From contig NZ_JARAJZ010000004.1 of assembly GCF_028765345.1 (NCBI RefSeq), forward strand, positions 62,001 to 126,000: a stretch of 64,000 nt of DNA, read 5' to 3'. The position numbers and the translations under genes were made by a program. Of the stretch, positions 32,841 through 44,648 are shown piece after piece. Position 1 is the first letter of the stretch, and each line of letters starts with the position of its first letter. The notes beneath the pieces were generated by a model, which searched no databases, was not told the origin of the DNA, and worked only from the letters and a program-made list of their open reading frames with translations. Origin of the DNA: Sporolactobacillus sp. CQH2019 (GTDB taxonomy: Bacteria > Bacillota > Bacilli > Bacillales > Sporolactobacillaceae).

Positions 32841-32870
32841 ATATTCTAGGCGGCTTAACGAATGTCCTTC
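32841..32870 (-). promoter_or_regulatory. sigma-H-like promoter of spo0F
   Basis: On the minus strand GAAGGACAT, 12 bases, then CTAGAATAT. Compared with the sigma-H consensus (RnAGGAwWW, N11-12, RnnGAATww) there is one mismatch in each element. It lies about 80-110 bases upstream of the ATG. B. subtilis spo0F has a sigma-H promoter. Confidence 0.5.
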
Positions 32871-32902
32871 TTTTTGTCTCATTTAAAAGTGAACTTTTCT
32901 CA

Positions 32903-32945
32903 ATAAAAAAGACGGCAGGCGGAAATGATTCATCCGCCTGCCGGA
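32903..32945 (-). terminator. terminator of pyrG
   Basis: An 11-bp perfect stem (CGGCAGGCGGA and TCCGCCTGCCG) followed on the minus strand by TCTTTTTT, located 70 bases past the pyrG stop. Confidence 0.88.
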
Positions 32946-33012
32946 TTCAATTTCTGCCGGTGAAAATCCGTTTGATGCAGAATCGTGCAGATTCAGGCAG
33001 GAAGTACAGGTT

Positions 33013-34638
<1,626 letters not shown>

Positions 34639-34693
34639 TCACGGTTGTGCATCGCAGCATCCGGCTGAACTGCTTTCTTTTTTATAAATTTAT

Positions 34694-34738
34694 AAAAAAA
34701 CAAAAGCGAAACCACTCCCCTGGGAGGGCCCGCTTTTG
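34694..34738 (-). promoter_or_regulatory. pyrG leader attenuator (CTP-sensing, reiterative transcription)
   Basis: On the minus strand CAAAAGCG and CGCTTTTG form a stem with an inner CTCCC/GGGAG helix, followed by TTTTTTT. The left arm contains GGGCCCTCCC. The transcript is predicted to begin GGGC. In B. subtilis low CTP causes extra G residues to be added at this start, and the poly-G then pairs with the CTCCC arm and blocks termination. All parts of that mechanism are visible here. Confidence 0.85.
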
Positions 34739-34765
34739 CCTTATTAAACCAGTTCTATAATAGCC

Positions 34766-34801
34766 CTTTGCAATTCTAACAGACTTGCCGATGTGAATCA
34801 A
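34766..34801 (-). promoter_or_regulatory. pyrG promoter with GGGC initiation site
   Basis: TTGATT (34796-34801), 17 bases, TAGAAT (34773-34778), six bases, then GGGC starting at 34766 on the minus strand. Confidence 0.82.
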
Positions 34802-34874
34802 GAGTCCTTGTCCGTAAAAACGCAGTCATTCCTGCTCCCGGACTGTCAGCAAAACAGCAGACACCCCGCCGAAA

Positions 34875-35378
34875 TCATTCTTCTTCGTCGTCGATGCTGA
34901 CATTTCTTTTAATGCGCTGGACATCGTCATCGTCGTCATGATCATCATAGTCGTCGTCATCCGAATTATTGTCAGCCAGATCCTGATCGTCGTCATCGTC
35001 ATCGTCCGAATCATCGTCAGCATCGTCCTCGTCGTACGACTCGTCATAATCATCGAATCCGTCTTCGGCAAGCTTGCTTTTTCTTTTATGCGCTTCGGCC
35101 TGCCCGAGCGATTTGGCAGCGTCGTCTTCGCGCTGATCGAGCGGATACCAGTTGCGCAGAGCCCAGAGATTATTACCGAGACTCAGGAACCGTCCGTCAA
35201 GCGACAGCGTCGTGTACAGACGGGCAAGCGTTTCACCGTCGTCCGCCTCAATTTCGCCTTTTTCAAAGACCTGATCCGTCATTTCATAAAACGACTTCGG
35301 TTCCTTGCTTTTCGCCAATATATCGTACAATTGATCCACTTTTGATTGCTCGACTGCGTGTTCTGCCAATGGAAACAT
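34875..35378 (-). CDS. rpoE: RNA polymerase delta subunit
   Basis: Delta is a Gram-positive RNA polymerase subunit that speeds recycling and raises sensitivity to initiating NTPs. The 167-residue protein has an N-terminal HARE-HTH domain (about 10-85, with DGRFLSLGNNLWALRNWYPLDQ given in part as LWALRNWYPLDQ). A disordered, almost purely acidic tail follows (about 105-150, rich in Asp). The ATG at 35378 is almost on top of its AAAGG. A TTG nine bases downstream has better spacing. Upstream of pyrG as in B. subtilis. Confidence 0.93.
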   Translation of the reverse strand: MFPLAEHAVEQSKVDQLYDILAKSKEPKSFYEMTDQVFEKGEIEADDGETLARLYTTLSLDGRFLSLGNNLWALRNWYPLDQREDDAAKSLGQAEAHKRKSKLAEDGFDDYDESYDEDDADDDSDDDDDDDQDLADNNSDDDDYDDHDDDDDVQRIKRNVSIDDEEE

Positions 35379-35788
35379 CCTTTCCTTTCATCGATGCCCC
35401 CCCCTTTAATGAGGGCAATGCTCCCGCCGGAACCATGTGTTCCGGCACGTTCAACTCCTCACGGGACAGCCGGCTGACAGAATTTTATCGATAACCGGAA
35501 GTCCCGGCAGCCGATCGGCCTTTAACGAGGATGAGCAAGATCGCTACAAGGTTATACAGTTTATACAATAATCTGTTTCTATGTTAAAATCAAGTCCGGG
35601 TCCCATGAATCTTTTCGGACAGATCCGCATGTACAGTTCTCCGTTTCTGCATCAGCCTGAATCGGCCTTTCGCATTCTCTCTGTCGATACACGGCTGAAA
35701 TTGGGATATATTAAGAGCAAGACGCTTTACCGTTCCGGATCCGGAAACAGAGAACCGGTGAAAATCAGATTGGAGGAACAAACTATCG
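35379..35788. other. divergent intergenic region rpoE-ywjE
   Basis: About 410 bases between two divergent genes, expected to hold both promoters. On the plus strand TATACAATAATCTG near 35552-35575 is AT-rich and -10-like. I cannot assign hexamers with confidence. Confidence 0.4.
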
Positions 35789-37000
35789 ATGACTGCCCTG
35801 CTCGCTGCCGTTTTGATTATTTTGCTGCTGGCCGTTCTTTTGACTGCCGGCATCCTGCTCGATATTTACACAGGCATTAAGGTGAAGCGTCCGACGCTTC
35901 CGAAAGGCCCGTTTAGAACCGGGATGAACCGCCTCCGTTATTTTACAAACGGGCGGGATCTCTTCAATGATATGCAGGAATCGATTGAAAACGCCCGCAG
36001 CCACGTTCATTTATCCTTTTTTATTTTTAAAACCGACGATGTCGGAAACAGATGGCTTGATCTTCTGAAGAAGAAAGCCGGAGAAGGTATCGAAGTCCGT
36101 CTCATGGTCGATTATCTCAATAGCGGCGACATCCGCAAGAAAAGAGCCGAACTGACCCGGGCCGGTGTGCAGATTGCTTTTTCCGGAAGGCCGGGATTTC
36201 CGTTCACTTTTTATTACCTGAACCGGCGCAATCATCGAAAAATTGCCGTGATCGACGGGCATACTGCTTTTTTCGGCGGTTTCAACGTCAGCCGGGAATA
36301 CATCGGCAATAAGGCGGAGACGGGGTCCTGGCATGACAATCATCTGAGAGTGGAGGGCGAAAGCGTTGCCGACCTTCAGCGCCTGTTTCTCGAAGACTGG
36401 CGGCTGTCTGCCGGCCGGCCGGCGGACAGCTCCGCTTTTTTCCCGGCGCCGACCAAAGGGCCGTCACAGCTTGCCTTAATTGCAACAAGCGGCAAACAAA
36501 TCGAGGATATTTTTGCCGAAAGATTCATGGCCGCCCGCTCCTCAATCATGATCGGCTCGCCTTATTTCATCCCAAGTCCCGGACTGATGAACGTGCTGCT
36601 CGGCTGTCTGAACCGCGGCGTCGAGCTGACGATTCTGCTGCCGATGAAAAAAGATCATCCGTTCGTCAAGCCGGCTTCTTATCTCTATCTCCGTCCGCTT
36701 GTCGAGAAAGGTGCGCGCGTGTACCACTTCTATCAGGGCTTTTATCATTCCAAGGTTTTTGTCGTCGATCGGCGTCTCTGCTACACCGGCACCGCCAATT
36801 TTGACCGGCGCAGTTTTTTCTGGAACGACGAACTCTCGGGTTTTACCGAGGATCCCGCGCTCATTCGCAGCGTTCTCGATCAGTTTGACAAGGAGATCCG
36901 CGAGGAGTCGGTTGCCGTCACGTTGAAAGCGATCCGGGAACGATCTCCTCTTGAAAAACTGAAATCGGCCGGTTCCGGCTGGCTCAGCCCCTTTTTATGA
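35789..37000 (+). CDS. ywjE: phospholipase D family cardiolipin synthase-like protein (YwjE-like)
   Basis: A 403-residue protein with one N-terminal membrane segment (about 3-25) and two HKD motifs. The first is His149, Lys151, Asp156 in NHRKIAVID; the second is His320, Lys322, Asp327 in YHSKVFVVD, followed by TGTANFDRRSF. Bacterial cardiolipin synthases of this type condense two phosphatidylglycerols to cardiolipin and glycerol. It has one N-terminal span rather than the two of the main Cls and resembles the minor B. subtilis paralogue YwjE, also near rpoE. The substrate is inferred. Confidence 0.88.
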   Translation: MTALLAAVLIILLLAVLLTAGILLDIYTGIKVKRPTLPKGPFRTGMNRLRYFTNGRDLFNDMQESIENARSHVHLSFFIFKTDDVGNRWLDLLKKKAGEGIEVRLMVDYLNSGDIRKKRAELTRAGVQIAFSGRPGFPFTFYYLNRRNHRKIAVIDGHTAFFGGFNVSREYIGNKAETGSWHDNHLRVEGESVADLQRLFLEDWRLSAGRPADSSAFFPAPTKGPSQLALIATSGKQIEDIFAERFMAARSSIMIGSPYFIPSPGLMNVLLGCLNRGVELTILLPMKKDHPFVKPASYLYLRPLVEKGARVYHFYQGFYHSKVFVVDRRLCYTGTANFDRRSFFWNDELSGFTEDPALIRSVLDQFDKEIREESVAVTLKAIRERSPLEKLKSAGSGWLSPFL

Positions 37001-37059
37001 TCCTTGCAAAGGGGCCTGTGCCTGTCTGACGGCCGGGAAAACGAAAAGCGAAAACCGTT

Positions 37060-37098
37060 GTCTTGATTTTAAAAATAAACACGGCCTCCGATCGGGGG
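37060..37098 (-). terminator. terminator of argS
   Basis: CACGGCC and GGCCGTG form the stem, with an extra CTCC/GGGG step. On the minus strand it is followed by TTTATTTTTAAAAT. It also sits downstream of ywjE on the plus strand, where the tail TGCTGCTGTTTTC is weaker. Confidence 0.8.
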
Positions 37099-37117
37099 CC
37101 GTGCTGCTGTTTTCTGT

Positions 37118-38788
37118 TTACATTTTTTCCGGAGCGGAAACGCCGATCAGATCCAGGCCGTTTTTCAATGTAATGCGGACGGCTTTCATCAGAGCAACAC
37201 GGGCTTTACTGAGCGGGACATTGTCTTCGTCCAGAACTTTTTCCGCATTATAGAAACTGTGCAGGCTGGACGCCAATTCAAACAAATAGGACGGAATGTG
37301 CTGAATGGCCAGTTTTGCGGCACTTTCCGCGACTACGGCAGGAAATTCACCCAGCTTTTTGAGCAAATCAATTTCTTTCTCACCGGAAAGCAGCTCCAGA
37401 TCAAGATCCGCGGAATCGGCCGGTTCGAATGCTTCGGCTTTCTTCAGCATGCTGCCGATCCGGGCATAGGCATATTGAATGTAGTAAACCGGATTTTCAT
37501 TCGAGTGGGAAATGGCCAGATCCAGATCAAAGTCGAGATGGCTGTCCGAACTGCGCATCGTGAAGAAATAACGCGCCGCATCGACACCGACGTCCTCCAT
37601 CAGTTCGCGCATGCTGACCGCTTTGCCGGTCCGCTTGCTCATTTTCACTTTTTCCCCGTTTTTGAACAGATTGACAAGCTGAATAATCTGGAAAGTCAAA
37701 TGGCCGGGTTCGTAGCCGAGTGCCTGCACCGCTGCTTTCATCCGCGGCACATAGCCGTGGTGATCGGCGCCGAACACATCGATCAGCCGGTCAAAGCCGC
37801 GGTCAAACTTATCTTTATGGTAGGCAATGTCCGGCATAAAATAGGTGTACGAGCCGTCCGATTTAACGAGGACCCTGTCCTTATCGTCGCCGTATTTAGT
37901 GGTTTTCAGCCAGACGGCACCGTCTTTTTCATACGTTTCGCTTTTGCTTTTCAGAAGTTCGAGTGCATTCTCCACTTTTCCCGTTTCATAAAGCGAACGC
38001 TCCGAATACCAGCAATCGAACGTGACCCGGAAGTCGGCCAAATCTTTCTTAATGCCGCGCATGAGATGCCCGACGCCGAATTGGCGAAAGAACCGGATCC
38101 GTTCCTCATCCGGTTTTTCGGAGAGCGTATTCCCGTACTCCGCCACAAGCTGTTTCGCCAGTCCGATGATGTCCTTACCGTGATAGCCGTTCTCCGGGAT
38201 CTCCGCATCCTTGCCGAGTTCCTGAAGATAGCGCGCTTCAAGCGACACAGCCAGGTTGGTGATCTGGTTGCCGCCGTCGTTAATATAATATTCAGCACTC
38301 GTCTCGTAACCGGCCTTCCTCAGCAGCTTGCAGAGCGTGTCGCCGACTGCCGCCCCGCGCGCGTGGCCAAGGTGAAGATTTCCGGTCGGATTGGCCGAGA
38401 CAAATTCGATCATCACTTTCTTGCCGGCTCCGCTTGTCGTCGCGCCGTATCTGTCGCCCGCTTCGATGATTGTCGGAATCAGATCCGTCAGATAACGATT
38501 ATCCAGGAAAAAATTGACGAATCCCGGCCCGGCGATTTCAATTTTGCGGATATGCCCCTTTTCTTTATCAAAATGTTCAACCAGTTCTTCCGCGATTTTG
38601 CGCGGCGGCTTCTTCGCAATCCGCGCCAGCTGCATCGCCATATTGGACGCAAAATCACCATGCGCTTTATCCTTCGGTGCTTCGAGAACGACAGCCGGAA
38701 TCTGATCCGGCTGAGCCAGTTCCGCTTTCACCACAGCCTGTTTTATTTCTTCTTTTAATTGCTGCTTGACTTGCTCGACAATCGTCAT
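37118..38788 (-). CDS. argS: arginyl-tRNA synthetase
   Basis: Class I synthetase charging tRNA-Arg. The 556-residue protein has the HIGH-type motif HLGH in [15 protein letters not shown] near residue 130 and KMSKR in [13 protein letters not shown] near 375. An N-terminal Add1 domain and a C-terminal DALR anticodon domain are also present. The ATG at 38788 ([11 protein letters not shown]) has GGAGGT six bases upstream; the frame is open 12 codons further up. It is the second gene after ywiB. Confidence 0.97.
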   Translation of the reverse strand: MTIVEQVKQQLKEEIKQAVVKAELAQPDQIPAVVLEAPKDKAHGDFASNMAMQLARIAKKPPRKIAEELVEHFDKEKGHIRKIEIAGPGFVNFFLDNRYLTDLIPTIIEAGDRYGATTSGAGKKVMIEFVSANPTGNLHLGHARGAAVGDTLCKLLRKAGYETSAEYYINDGGNQITNLAVSLEARYLQELGKDAEIPENGYHGKDIIGLAKQLVAEYGNTLSEKPDEERIRFFRQFGVGHLMRGIKKDLADFRVTFDCWYSERSLYETGKVENALELLKSKSETYEKDGAVWLKTTKYGDDKDRVLVKSDGSYTYFMPDIAYHKDKFDRGFDRLIDVFGADHHGYVPRMKAAVQALGYEPGHLTFQIIQLVNLFKNGEKVKMSKRTGKAVSMRELMEDVGVDAARYFFTMRSSDSHLDFDLDLAISHSNENPVYYIQYAYARIGSMLKKAEAFEPADSADLDLELLSGEKEIDLLKKLGEFPAVVAESAAKLAIQHIPSYLFELASSLHSFYNAEKVLDEDNVPLSKARVALMKAVRITLKNGLDLIGVSAPEKM

Positions 38789-38810
38789 GTTATAACCTCC
38801 AAAATTGCGT

Positions 38811-39275
38811 TCAGACTCCATCATCAGTGCTTTGCTTCATCCCTCTGAACCGGAAATCGAGCCGGAATCGGCCGCTATACTGTCCCTCCAGCATCATTTC
38901 GTAAATAAGGCCGGCCGTTCCGGAACGGGTTTCCCGATCCCAGGATGATTCTATCTTCAATGCCGTTGCTTCCGTTTTCAGCTTTCCAAAGGGGGTTTCG
39001 TACGTCCCTTCCGCCGGTGTTCCGACGAACAGGGGCTGCCTGAGCGGAACGGCGCCCTTGCGCCGAATCAGCGCCTCCCGGCCGTCTCCGCTTATTTTAA
39101 TTGTATAATCGGCCGGTCCGGCTTCCGGAACCGCCGCACTGAAAATCAGGTACAGACTCCCCGCACCTTCGGCAATGCGTCCCCGCAGCACGGATTTTGT
39201 CATTTGATCGGCATCAGGCTGCTGCCTGTTCATCGTCCGGCTCGTAAAGACAATCTCGGCCTCATGAGTCTTCAT
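38811..39275 (-). CDS. ywiB: YwiB family protein (DUF1934)
   Basis: A 154-residue beta-barrel type protein of the DUF1934 family, unknown function. Typical is the [13 protein letters not shown] segment near residue 98 and the closing [11 protein letters not shown]. It precedes argS by 22 bases, the same order as B. subtilis. The ATG at 39275 has GGAGGTGA four bases upstream. Confidence 0.87.
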   Translation of the reverse strand: MKTHEAEIVFTSRTMNRQQPDADQMTKSVLRGRIAEGAGSLYLIFSAAVPEAGPADYTIKISGDGREALIRRKGAVPLRQPLFVGTPAEGTYETPFGKLKTEATALKIESSWDRETRSGTAGLIYEMMLEGQYSGRFRLDFRFRGMKQSTDDGV

Positions 39276-39612
39276 CCGCTCACCTCCGCTCAGACTGCAA
39301 GTCCGTCTATCAGACAATCGCACCTGTATTCATACTTACTTTACTATAAAATAATGCTTCCGCTCGGGCAAGACTCAGTCCGCTTTTTTTTTACAAGGTG
39401 CGACCTGTTTCTGCCAAATCTGCGTCCATCCGGCAGCGGCTTTTATCCAGACATTTCGCGGCCGGTTCCGTCTCTCAAGCATTGCCGGAAAAATGAAAGT
39501 TTAAGCCGGAACGGGTGTTTAGAAAAACTCTCCTTAAACCATAATGTAGAAAAAGCAAAGGAAAAACACAAGGACAATCAGCACTGAACAGCGGACTGAA
39601 GGAGGTTCCAAG

Positions 39613-41655
39613 ATGCGTTTCATCCGGCGGCTGCGGGAAACAAATAAAGACTATCTGAAGTGGGCGGCCCGTCTCGGCGCGCTGCTGGCGGCCGTGATCC
39701 TCGCATCTTTCGGCATCCTTCTCGCGGCAGCGAAACTGGCCGGACCGATGGATATTCCGGCAGCAAAGCCTGCCGTTTTTTATGATGACCGGCAGCAGCC
39801 GATCGGGAAATGGCAGGGAAAAAGCAGCCAATGGATCTCCATTGACACGATGTCTTCTCCCATTAAAATGGCGACGCTGGCCGTCGAAGACCGTCGTTTC
39901 TTTCAGCATCACGGATTTGATTTCCGGCGGATCGCCGGATCGGCCATGGTCGATCTGCGCAGTTTTTCAAAAGCCGAAGGGGCAAGCACCATCACCATGC
40001 AGTATGCTAAAAATCTCTTTCTGACGAATAACAGGACATGGCAGCGCAAAGCGGAAGAAATGTTTTATACACTGCGTCTCGAGATGAATGAATCGAAGAA
40101 AGATATTCTGGAAGGCTATCTGAACACGATCTATTACGGCGAAGGTGCGTATGGCATTGAAGCAGCGGCAAAAACCTATTTTAACAAAAATGCAAGCGAC
40201 CTGACGCTTGCGGAGGCCAGCATGCTGGCCGGTATTCCGAATGCTCCGAGCCTTTATTCCCCTTTTCTTCATTATAATCAGGCAAAGATGCGGCAGAAGA
40301 CCGTTCTTGAAGCGATGGTTGAAAGCGGATTTCTGACAAAAAAACAGGCAGAGACCGTCTATTCCGCTCCGGTCCGCCTCGTCCGGGGCCGGGAAAAAAC
40401 AGCGGAGGAAGCGCCCTATTTTCAGGATGCGGTCCGGCAGGAGCTGACCCGGCTGCATTTTAGTCAGAAAGAACTGGCTTCAGGCGGGCTTAAGGTGTAC
40501 ACAACGCTCAACCCCAATGCTCAGCAGGCCGCCGAGTACTGGGTACGAAAAACACTCCCGGCAAATTCCGGCCTGGAGACCGCTCTTATTGCCCTTGATC
40601 CGAAAACAGGCGGTGTCGCGGCAATGATCGGCGGACGCGACTATCAAAAAAGCCCGTATAACCGGGCCATTTCAGCGGAACGCGCACCCGGTTCAACCTT
40701 TAAACCCTTTCTTTATTATGCGGCGCTGCAAAACGGCTTTACTCCGGCTACTCTGTTAAAAAGCATGCCGACGGTTTTTACGTTCGATAACGGCAAAGCG
40801 ACTTACGCACCCAATAATTTCGGGGGCTACTATGCAAACGGCCCGATTACGATGGCCCAGGCTCTCGCGCTTTCCGACAATATCTTTGCCGTGAAGACCC
40901 ATCTGGCGATCGGCATGGGGGAAATGATTCAAGCAGCCAGGCTTGCCGGGATCACCAGCCCGCTTGAGGCCGTTCCGTCTCTTGCGCTCGGATCCGAACC
41001 GGTCAGTGTGCTGGAGATGGCCAGGGGATACGCCACTTTTGCCAACGAAGGTGCAAGAATCAATCCCCAGTTCATCACAAAGGTAACCGACGGTCAGGGC
41101 CGCGTGCTCTATGAATGGCACCCCGAAAAAAAACAGGTTCTGAACAAACAGGCTTCGTTTGTTCTCTCACAGATGATGACCGGAATCTTCGACAGCCGGC
41201 TGAATGGCTATACAAAAGTGACTGGCGGAACGGTCGCAAACATGCTGACCCACACCCTGGCGGCTAAAACCGGCTCGACGCCGACCGACAGCTGGATGAC
41301 CGGATTTTCGCCCGATCTCGTCTCCGCCGTCTGGGTCGGCTACGATAAGGGGGAAACCATCAACACCTATCCCGACGGCAGCTATGCTAAAGAAATCTGG
41401 TCTCATTTCATGGAATCCGCACTGGACGGCACCCCAAAGAACCTTTTCACGCCGCCTGAAGGAGTGATCCGTGTCAGCATCGATCCAAAATCCGGGCTGC
41501 TTGCCTCTGCGCAATGCCCTGGCCGGCCGACTTATTTTGTCAAAGGGACCGAACCGATTCTGCATTGCAGCGCCTCGCAAGGCCATCCGGACACGAAAGC
41601 AAAGCAGCCTCTCCGGGAAAGGAGCTTCCTGTACCGGCTGTTCCACTGGTGGTAA
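39613..41655 (+). CDS. pbpG: class A penicillin-binding protein (PbpG-like)
   Basis: A bifunctional 680-residue peptidoglycan synthase with one N-terminal membrane anchor (about 20-42). The glycosyltransferase (GT51) domain has the catalytic Glu92 in VEDRRFFQHHG and GASTITMQ at 123-130. The transpeptidase domain has Ser361 and Lys364 in APGSTFKPF, SDN at 421-423 and KTGST at 552-556. All active-site residues are present. The neighbour ywhD points to the sporulation-linked PbpG (YwhE) of B. subtilis rather than PBP1. GGAGG lies before the ATG. Confidence 0.94.
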   Translation: MRFIRRLRETNKDYLKWAARLGALLAAVILASFGILLAAAKLAGPMDIPAAKPAVFYDDRQQPIGKWQGKSSQWISIDTMSSPIKMATLAVEDRRFFQHHGFDFRRIAGSAMVDLRSFSKAEGASTITMQYAKNLFLTNNRTWQRKAEEMFYTLRLEMNESKKDILEGYLNTIYYGEGAYGIEAAAKTYFNKNASDLTLAEASMLAGIPNAPSLYSPFLHYNQAKMRQKTVLEAMVESGFLTKKQAETVYSAPVRLVRGREKTAEEAPYFQDAVRQELTRLHFSQKELASGGLKVYTTLNPNAQQAAEYWVRKTLPANSGLETALIALDPKTGGVAAMIGGRDYQKSPYNRAISAERAPGSTFKPFLYYAALQNGFTPATLLKSMPTVFTFDNGKATYAPNNFGGYYANGPITMAQALALSDNIFAVKTHLAIGMGEMIQAARLAGITSPLEAVPSLALGSEPVSVLEMARGYATFANEGARINPQFITKVTDGQGRVLYEWHPEKKQVLNKQASFVLSQMMTGIFDSRLNGYTKVTGGTVANMLTHTLAAKTGSTPTDSWMTGFSPDLVSAVWVGYDKGETINTYPDGSYAKEIWSHFMESALDGTPKNLFTPPEGVIRVSIDPKSGLLASAQCPGRPTYFVKGTEPILHCSASQGHPDTKAKQPLRERSFLYRLFHWW

Positions 41656-41989
41656 AGAACAATGCCGGCAAGAACGATCTTCAGGGCTTCAGCCCGCAGG
41701 ATCCGAATAAGGTACGGAACGGATACGAAGGCGAAACGTCCGGCCTCCGAGTGAACTTTTCCGCATCCGGAGTCTTTTGAAATTTTTTAAAAGAGTGGCC
41801 CTCACCGGATTCCATGAAGCTGCACTCCGACTATTTGATCCGGTTGATCGTCTGCCTTTCGCCGCGATGGACGGACACCCCGATCATTTAAAGCCGGCTG
41901 TCTGCATTTCCTGGCACAGCCGCTGCACTTTGCATACGGGAGACATGCAGCCGGGACCTTATTCCCGCGGCCTCGGCTCAGCTCCCCTT
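41656..41989. terminator. convergent region pbpG-ywhD with possible weak terminator
   Basis: About 330 bases between convergent genes. On the plus strand CCTCCG ... CGGAG near 41735-41775 forms a short stem followed by TCTTTTGAAATTTTTT, a possible weak terminator for pbpG. Nothing else is recognised. Confidence 0.4.
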
Positions 41990-42526
41990 TTACAGGTCAC
42001 TCTTTTCCAGCTTTTCCTTCAATTCGGCGTTCGCCCGCTGCCACTGACCCGGATCGGCCTTTTCTAAAAAATCGCGCAGCACTCTTTTCGACGGGGCGTC
42101 CATCTCGTCAATCGCGACTTTGCCCTTCAGTGCTTTATCCATTTTATTGACATGATCGGCAAGCACTTTATAACCGCGCCGGATCTGCCGGTTGATGATC
42201 ATTTCGGCGGCTCCCGCCCCCGAGTAATGCGGACCCTCTTTTGTAATTTCCGTATTCACCCAAACGAGCCAGTACTTCTTCCCGCCGCCCTGGAGATCAG
42301 CCTTATCTTTAGAAAAACGGATACGCCTTTCGACGTCGCTGCGGGCGTGAAGCGCGCCGATATCCACGGCAGCCGTTCCCGCCTCGACATCGATAATGAC
42401 CGGAGACAGATTATCGAGATTAACCAGGCCCGCACCGAAACCGCCATGGCCCTTTGTCGCGTCGCCTTTTATAATGTTAAATCCTGATTTTTTCCCGTCC
42501 TGATGAAAAATATCCAAATCATTCAT
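41990..42526 (-). CDS. ywhD: YwhD family protein
   Basis: A 178-residue protein of the YwhD family, conserved in Bacillales next to pbpG and of unknown function. Recognisable segments are FNIIKGDATKGHGGFGAGL, given in part as GDATKGHGGFGAG, then NLSPVIIDVEAGTA and YWLVWVNTEI. Start options: ATG 42526 directly after GAAGGG, or the TTG at 42517 with nine-base spacing, which is better placed. Confidence 0.82.
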   Translation of the reverse strand: MNDLDIFHQDGKKSGFNIIKGDATKGHGGFGAGLVNLDNLSPVIIDVEAGTAAVDIGALHARSDVERRIRFSKDKADLQGGGKKYWLVWVNTEITKEGPHYSGAGAAEMIINRQIRRGYKVLADHVNKMDKALKGKVAIDEMDAPSKRVLRDFLEKADPGQWQRANAELKEKLEKSDL

Positions 42527-42745
42527 CCCTTCGCAGACTCGCTTCATTTGATAGAGCTATTTTATCACATGGATCCGCTTTCCGCTTCTAAAACGGCCGG
42601 GGGCGGCTGTGAATCGATCTGTTCTGAGCCGGCAGCCGGCCGGACTTTTTTTTCATGTCTCTTCAGATTCCTGCAACCATTGCCAAATTGGGAGACAACC
42701 CTTATTCTGATAATAGTATTCTTTTAATCTGGGGGATTTACTGAC

Positions 42746-42976
42746 ATGATTCTGGTCCGATGCATTAAAAATGTGTACGGGGAAACGGACGATATTGCGC
42801 TGGGCTTACTGGAAGGCCGGCTGCTTTTCAAGGTCAACAATTTTTATATGGCCGATCAGGATGAGGATGGCCACCTTGTGACACAGGACGAGGAAGGCGA
42901 ACCGCACATCATCGCGGACAGCCGTGAAGTGCTGAACAGCGATTCATGGTTTCGCGAACATTTCATTCTTATCTGA
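42746..42976 (+). CDS. small acidic protein of unknown function
   Basis: A 76-residue protein with GGGGG ten bases before the ATG. It is acidic, with QDEDGHLVTQDEEGE in the middle and a hydrophobic start MILVRCIKN. Codon use looks coding. It lies just upstream of ydbC in the same direction. I do not recognise a family. Confidence 0.6.
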   Translation: MILVRCIKNVYGETDDIALGLLEGRLLFKVNNFYMADQDEDGHLVTQDEEGEPHIIADSREVLNSDSWFREHFILI

Positions 42977-43034
42977 CCCGGGCAATCGGCGTCAGACGAC
43001 TGACTATTTATTCTAAGATCAGAGGTGCAAAATA

Positions 43035-43268
43035 ATGAGCAGCATTCAATATGAAATCGTCAAACGCGTCGGCACCCTTTCCGAATCGCCGAAAGGGTGG
43101 CAGAAACAGCTGAACATCATCAGCTGGAACGGACGGGCGCCGAAATACGATTTGAGAGACTGGGCACCGGATGGTGAAAAAATGGGCAAGGGCCTCACTC
43201 TGTCTCTCGACGACCTCAAGGCGCTTAAAAAACTGCTGAATCATATGGAAGAACTGCAGGAACCATAA
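43035..43268 (+). CDS. ydbC: YdbC/PC4-family single-stranded DNA-binding protein
   Basis: A 77-residue member of the PC4/YdbC family, related to the eukaryotic coactivator PC4. Such proteins bind single-stranded DNA as dimers. Diagnostic are the N-terminal YEIVKRVGTLSESPKGW and NIISWNGRAPKYDLRDWAP, and the C-terminal helix LDDLKALKKLL. AGAGGTG precedes the ATG. Confidence 0.85.
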   Translation: MSSIQYEIVKRVGTLSESPKGWQKQLNIISWNGRAPKYDLRDWAPDGEKMGKGLTLSLDDLKALKKLLNHMEELQEP

Positions 43269-43460
43269 AGCACGAGGCAAAGCCGCAGCAACGGCCGATC
43301 CGGAGTCCTGAAAAAGAGCCGCATTCCCCGCAAATGACGGAAAAGAGCGTCTGAAAGCCGAACAGCGGCTTTCGGACGCTCCTGTTGATTCTGCAGACTT
43401 GATTCATCGCCGTTTAAGCATGCAACTTTATTCTTTAATAAATAAAACGGCTTTTTCTCT

Positions 43461-44597
43461 TCAGACTTTTATAAATTTAGGCGAAATGGCATTCCCAATC
43501 ATTTCCCCGTAATTAAAGGTTACCGGCTTGCGGTCAAACTCAAGCGGCAACCGGGGAAACAACAATTCGGCAACCCGGTAGGCCTCCTCCAGATGCGGAT
43601 AGCCTGACAAAATAAAGCGCTCGAAACCCGCCTGGCGATATTCAAGAAGCCGTTTTGCAACGTTTTCAGGATCACCGACCAGGGCCGTTCCTGCGCCGCC
43701 TCTGACCAGTCCGACACCCGCCCACAGGTTCGGGCTGATCTCCAATCTTTCTCTGCTCTTATTCCCGGCAGAATGAAGACGGCTCATCCGCCGCTGGCCG
43801 ATCGAATCATATCTTGAAAGCACCTGATCGGCTTCCCGGATTGCCTTATCGTCAACATAGCCGATGAGCCGGTCCGCTGCCTCCCAGGCCTCTTTTTCCG
43901 TTTCACGGACGATCACATGGATCCTGAGGCCGAATATAACTTTTCTTCCCCGCTCTTCTGCCAGTTTTTTTACTTTGGCAATTTTCTGCGCCGCCTGTTC
44001 CGGAGGTTCTCCCCATGTTAAATAAACATCGGCGTGTTTTGCCGCCACTCTAATCCCGGCTTCAGAAGATCCGCCAAAAAAGATCGGCGGATGCGGTCTC
44101 TGAACCGGCGGAAAAAGAAGACTGCCGTTTTCTACCTTTACGTGTTTTCCCCGGAAGGAAACCTTTTCTCCGCTTAATAAACGTTTCCATACTTCTAAAA
44201 ATTCATCCGTTGCTTCATAACGCTGATCATGATCCAGGAACAGTCCGTCGCCCGCCAGCTCTACAGGGTCCCCGCCGGCCACAACGTTAATCAGCGCCCG
44301 GCCCTCAGAGATGCGGTCCAATGTCGCCGCCATTCTGGCTGCAAGAGTCGGCGACATTAACCCCGGCCTGACGGCAACAAGGAAGCGCAGATGATCGGTT
44401 ACCGATGCTAGCGACGCGGCAAGCAGCCACGGATCCTCGCAGGATTTTCCCGTCGGAAGCAGCACTCCTTTATAGCCCAGCTGATCCGCCGCCTGAGCAA
44501 TTTGTTTAAAATAACCGTATGAACCGGCCCTTCCTCCTCTTGTCGTCCCTAAGTACCTGCCGTCTCCATGTGACGGAATAAACCAGAAAATTTCCAT
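43461..44597 (-). CDS. ssuD: FMNH2-dependent alkanesulfonate monooxygenase
   Basis: Cleaves alkanesulfonates to aldehyde and sulfite with reduced flavin from a separate reductase. The 378-residue luciferase-like TIM barrel starts [18 protein letters not shown], typical of SsuD, with FFGGSSEAG and a C-terminal [12 protein letters not shown]. It is the last gene of the ssuBACD order. No flavin reductase (SsuE) is present in the window, so it must be supplied from elsewhere. Confidence 0.95.
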   Translation of the reverse strand: MEIFWFIPSHGDGRYLGTTRGGRAGSYGYFKQIAQAADQLGYKGVLLPTGKSCEDPWLLAASLASVTDHLRFLVAVRPGLMSPTLAARMAATLDRISEGRALINVVAGGDPVELAGDGLFLDHDQRYEATDEFLEVWKRLLSGEKVSFRGKHVKVENGSLLFPPVQRPHPPIFFGGSSEAGIRVAAKHADVYLTWGEPPEQAAQKIAKVKKLAEERGRKVIFGLRIHVIVRETEKEAWEAADRLIGYVDDKAIREADQVLSRYDSIGQRRMSRLHSAGNKSRERLEISPNLWAGVGLVRGGAGTALVGDPENVAKRLLEYRQAGFERFILSGYPHLEEAYRVAELLFPRLPLEFDRKPVTFNYGEMIGNAISPKFIKV

Positions 44598-44648
44598 ATT
44601 ATGCTCCCCCGAATCACATTTTATTTAGGAACTGGCCTTGTACGAATT

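Noticed and set aside
37259-38758. 499-residue plus-strand frame opposite argS
   Set aside because: Shadow of argS caused by its codon bias; no start site or recognisable domain.
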